A DNA stretch of 8,127 bases, from NCBI GenBank assembly GCA_046728935.1, contig JBKPFS010000131.1:1-8127 (forward strand), in the 5' to 3' direction. Position 1 is the stretch's first letter; every line of letters begins with the position of its first letter. The notes below the pieces were generated by a model. It was not told the origin of the DNA. It did no database searches and was given only the letters and a program-made list of their open reading frames with translations. The DNA comes from DATAFO01 sp046728935. Lineage in GTDB: Bacteria; Actinomycetota; Thermoleophilia; Solirubrobacterales; 70-9. The position numbers were made by a program, and so were the translations under genes. Shown here in pieces: positions 5,664 to 8,127 of the stretch.

Positions 5664-7487
5664 ATGACGGAGGACTCAAGACCCGACGCCTCCGGGCCGC
5701 GGCCGGCGGGGCGCGTCTGGAGGGCTGGCCTAAGCCTGGCGGTAGTCACAGCGATCGCGTTCGCAGTGGTGGCGCCGCCGGAGCGCTGCCCGTCGGTTAC
5801 GGCCGCAGAGCTCCGGCACTCCGCCCAGGCCAGTGTCGATTGGTTCGTCCGCAACCAGGAGACGGATGGCAGGTGGCTGTACCTCTACGACGCCGACGAC
5901 GACTCGGCTCCGCCGGAGTACGACGAGGTTCGCCACGCCGGGGTGACGATGGGCCTCTACCAGGCCGCCGCGTCAGGACTGCCGGGAGCGTTGCGCTCTG
6001 CCGACCGGGGTACCGAGTGGGCGCTCGACATGCTCCTCGAGCGCGATGGCTGGGCCGCCCTCGCTTATCAGGGGCGGGTCGCCACGGGCGCTAGCGCGCT
6101 CTTGGTGGCTGGGCTGACCATTCGCCGGGAGGCCACTGGCGACACGCGCTACGACGACGTGCTGGGCCGACTCGGGCGTTTCTTGCTGGCTCAGATCGAG
6201 CCGTCGGGCGCGGTGCTTGCGGAATATGACTCTGTGCGCGGGGCGCCGGTGGCCGGCGAGTACTCGAAGTACTTCACCGGGGAGGCCTACTGGGCCCTGG
6301 CGCGGTTGCACCGCGCCTTCCCGGGCGAGCAGGGTTGGGGCGAGGCCGCGGACCGCATCGGTAACTACCTGGCGACGTCGCGCGACGAGGTCGAGGATCA
6401 CTGGCCGCCGATCCCCGATCATTGGGCTGCCTACGGCCTGGCCGAGACCGCGGAGTTCCCCGAGCGCGGCCTCCCGCCGCTCACCGAGCACGAGGTGAGC
6501 TACGCGCGCCGGCAGGCGGAGCTGTTCGGTAGCGCGGTCCGGTGGGTCAGCCAGCGCTTCGGGCCGTGGGGCGAGTTGGTCCGGGGCAGCGACACGCCCC
6601 GCGGTGGCGGGTACGGCGTGATCAGCGAGGCCCTCACGGGGTGGTGGCTGACCGCGCAGGAGGAGCCCCGGCTGGCCGACCTCCAGGACCCGGTCGCCGA
6701 ACGTGCCGCCTGCATCGCCGGACTGGCGGTGAGCGCGCAATCCGATCGCGAGGATGCCGCGAACGCCGCCCGGCCAAAGCGGGTGGAGGGCGCATGGTTC
6801 CTGGATGGTGAGACCCGCATGGACGACCAGCAGCATGCCTTGGCCGGGCTGTTGCGAACCATCCCGATCGTCGAGGCGCGCGCAGCGCCGAACTCTCCAA
6901 GCTCGTCAAACCCCAGCGATGACGCGCCATCGGGCTGGTTGTGGGGTGCCGCGCTGGTGCTGGCACTCAACCCGGCCCGGGCCGCGTTCGGCGTCCCTCG
7001 CGCTGGGCGATCGCGGCGGACCGTCGTCGGGGTGGCCGCCGTCGGCGGCGCGATCGGCGGGCTCGCCGTGTGTGCCGCCGCGGCTGCAGCGGACCCGTTG
7101 CTCGAGGCGCTCGATGTCAGCGAGCCCTCGTTCCGCATCGCCGCCGGGATCGTGGCTGGGATAGCCGGCGCAGGCGACCTGTTCCGACGACCACCCCGGC
7201 CCGAACCCGCGCTCGCCGGCTGGCGCGCCGCGCTGATCCCGGTCGCGATCCCCATAGTCGCCCGCCCGGCCCTGGTGGTGCTCGCGCTGGGCGCGGGCGC
7301 CGACCGGGGCGTCCCCGTGAGCGCCGGCTCGATGGCGATGGGGATCGCGCTGTTGACGGGGCTGGCCGGCGGGCCGCCCGCCGAGGGGACAGTGGGCCGG
7401 GTCCTCCGGTGGGCGGGGGGCGTGCTCGCCGCCGGGCTCGTCGCCTGTGGGGTCATCCTCGCCGTCGACGGGGTCTTGGACGTCTAG
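5664..7487 (+). CDS. Membrane protein: alpha/alpha-toroid-like domain fused to MarC-like domain
   Basis: The 607-residue product has an N-terminal membrane anchor (about 20-38), followed by a soluble helical domain (about 46-405). That domain has aromatic, repeat-like helical hairpins (SVDWFVRNQETDGRWLYLY, YDEVRHAG, GEYSKYFTGEAYWALARLHR, WPPIPDHWAAYGLAE, GGGYGVISEALTGWWLTA). The pattern resembles alpha/alpha toroids of the six-hairpin glycosidase or terpenoid-cyclase type, and it would face outside. After a Ser/Pro/Asn linker (409-422) come about six hydrophobic helices (424-605). Several motifs recall MarC/SnatA proteins: ALNP, LDVSEPSFRIAAGIV, ALIPVAIPIVARPALVV and a final RVLRWAGG...LAVDGVL. 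The catalytic residues and substrate are unknown. Asp/Glu-rich clusters (DADDDSAPPEYDE) could be an active site, which is speculation. ATG 5664 was chosen because the anchor follows it directly; its Shine-Dalgarno sequence is poor. The MarC resemblance is from motif memory and not from an alignment. Confidence 0.75.
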   Translation: MTEDSRPDASGPRPAGRVWRAGLSLAVVTAIAFAVVAPPERCPSVTAAELRHSAQASVDWFVRNQETDGRWLYLYDADDDSAPPEYDEVRHAGVTMGLYQAAASGLPGALRSADRGTEWALDMLLERDGWAALAYQGRVATGASALLVAGLTIRREATGDTRYDDVLGRLGRFLLAQIEPSGAVLAEYDSVRGAPVAGEYSKYFTGEAYWALARLHRAFPGEQGWGEAADRIGNYLATSRDEVEDHWPPIPDHWAAYGLAETAEFPERGLPPLTEHEVSYARRQAELFGSAVRWVSQRFGPWGELVRGSDTPRGGGYGVISEALTGWWLTAQEEPRLADLQDPVAERAACIAGLAVSAQSDREDAANAARPKRVEGAWFLDGETRMDDQQHALAGLLRTIPIVEARAAPNSPSSSNPSDDAPSGWLWGAALVLALNPARAAFGVPRAGRSRRTVVGVAAVGGAIGGLAVCAAAAAADPLLEALDVSEPSFRIAAGIVAGIAGAGDLFRRPPRPEPALAGWRAALIPVAIPIVARPALVVLALGAGADRGVPVSAGSMAMGIALLTGLAGGPPAEGTVGRVLRWAGGVLAAGLVACGVILAVDGVLDV

Positions 7488-7608
7488 AGCACGCGCGAAG
7501 GGGTTGGACCACTAAGACAGCCTCACAGCATCCGCGCATCAGCTCCCAAGAAGACGCTGGTTTGCCAGGTGCGTGCGCCGGACTCTGTGCGGTTGCCGTA
7601 GCGAGCAA
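7488..7608. other. Short gap between convergent genes
   Basis: These 121 bp separate the stop codons of two genes that face each other. A shared bidirectional terminator would be expected, but I see no strong stem followed by T or A tracts. Confidence 0.4.
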
Positions 7609-8127
7609 TCAGGTTTTCCGCCCGAACGCGAGCGCCCCCCGCTTGGTAACCGAAAGCGGGACGATCGCCGCCTTCGCCTTTGTCTCCGCCACCCGCGGTT
7701 GGACCCCCTTGCCGATCAGGTAGTCGCGCACCGCGGCCCGGGTCGGCAGCTCGAGCAGCGGAGCGTCCCACCACTCGACCTCGACCTCGGCGAACAGGTC
7801 GCCAAGGAGCTCCGGCGCGAGCTCAGCATCGAATGTGAGCCGCCTGCGCGGAAGCGCGTAGGCGAGTTCGGGGAGTCGTCGCGGCTCGGTGCCGCAACGG
7901 CGACCAGCCCTCCCGGTCGGAGCACGCGGCGCGCCTCGGCGAGCGCGTCGGTGGGCTCGGCGAGGTGGTAGAGCAAGTAGAGCAGGGCGATCGATCCGAA
8001 CGACTCGCGCGCGAACGGGAGGAGGAGCGTGCGAAGGTGGGCGTGGTGCTGGAGGTCGAGTGCGGCGTGGTGGGCGGCGCCGAGGACGATGTCAGCGGCG
8101 AGGACGCCGCGCGCGACAGGCTCTACA
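7609..8127 (-). pseudogene. SAM-dependent methyltransferase (class I), partial, with one-base frameshift
   Basis: The 5' end lies beyond the window, so the glycine-rich SAM-binding motif I is not visible. The visible part carries later class I motifs in order: LPFARESFGSIALLYLLYHL (motif II region), then ALAEARRVLRPGGLVAVAAPSRDD (motif III, with the typical RVLRPGG). This is the pattern of type 11/UbiE-like small-molecule methyltransferases. The frame then breaks at the G run 7870-7873 (CCCC on the coding strand). Adding one C gives DDSPELAYALPRRRLTF, then EWWDAPLLELPTRAAVRDYLIGKGV and a stop at 7609-7611. Without the correction, the protein ends early at 7716 in a Ser/Arg-rich tail. The downstream frame is clean and ends naturally, so a sequencing error or a very recent mutation is likely. 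The substrate is unknown. Confidence 0.8.

Noticed and set aside
5408..5854. 148-codon minus-strand frame covering most of the 5337-5663 gap
   Set aside because: The composition looks non-coding, it overlaps the start of the next gene, and there is no Shine-Dalgarno sequence or recognisable motif.
5973..6836. 287-codon minus-strand open frame opposite the toroid domain
   Set aside because: No domain or signal is recognisable, and it lies fully inside a better-supported plus-strand gene.
6500..7456. 318-codon minus-strand open frame opposite the MarC-like region
   Set aside because: It is Ala/Ser/Pro/Arg low complexity with no ribosome-binding site, whereas the plus strand has coherent membrane helices.
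7573..7971. 132-codon plus-strand frame at the right edge
   Set aside because: It is antisense to the methyltransferase, which shows the RVLRPGG motif and a coherent C-terminus once one base is restored.

Overview
The window is GC-rich DNA with strong G/C preference at third codon positions. Its secreted RTX-type protein, its ECF sigma and membrane-anchored anti-sigma-like pair, and its ion-channel-like protein with a conserved C-terminal domain together suggest an actinomycetotal genome. My best guess is Thermoleophilia, near the Solirubrobacterales. That placement is inference from protein style, because there is no rRNA or marker gene in the window.

Left edge (1-142): the first 19 codons of an IS481-type transposase lie on the minus strand and run off the window. 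Its ribosome-binding site and start codon sit in one arm of a 68-nt imperfect inverted repeat. Next (143-898, minus) is a secreted protein of unknown function. It is divergent, across 130 bp, from a two-pore-type ion-channel-like membrane protein (1029-2096, plus) whose selectivity filter has lost its glycines.

Middle (2097-5336, plus): a leader with a perfect 9-bp hairpin precedes a secreted RTX-like calcium-binding protein (2249-4028). A single extra T at about 3278-3281 breaks this gene. A hairpin follows, then an ECF-like sigma factor that appears to start at CTG. Overlapping it by 8 bp is a single-pass membrane protein that is probably its anti-sigma partner.

Right side: a 327-bp stretch without a supported gene (5337-5663) is followed by a 607-residue membrane protein (5664-7487). 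It joins an extracytoplasmic alpha/alpha-toroid-like domain to a C-terminal six-helix domain resembling MarC/SnatA proteins. This is the most unusual gene architecture here. Converging on it from the right edge is a SAM-dependent methyltransferase (7609-8127, minus, 5' end outside the window), which carries a one-base deletion in a C run.

Only the sigma/anti-sigma pair shows clear operonic coupling. The RTX gene, its hairpin and the sigma pair are collinear, so shared control of surface functions is possible but not demonstrated. Both frameshifts fall in short homopolymers and the downstream frames remain well conserved. Sequencing or assembly error is therefore at least as likely as recent gene decay. 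I did not find a CRISPR array, tRNA, rRNA or a recognisable defence system.
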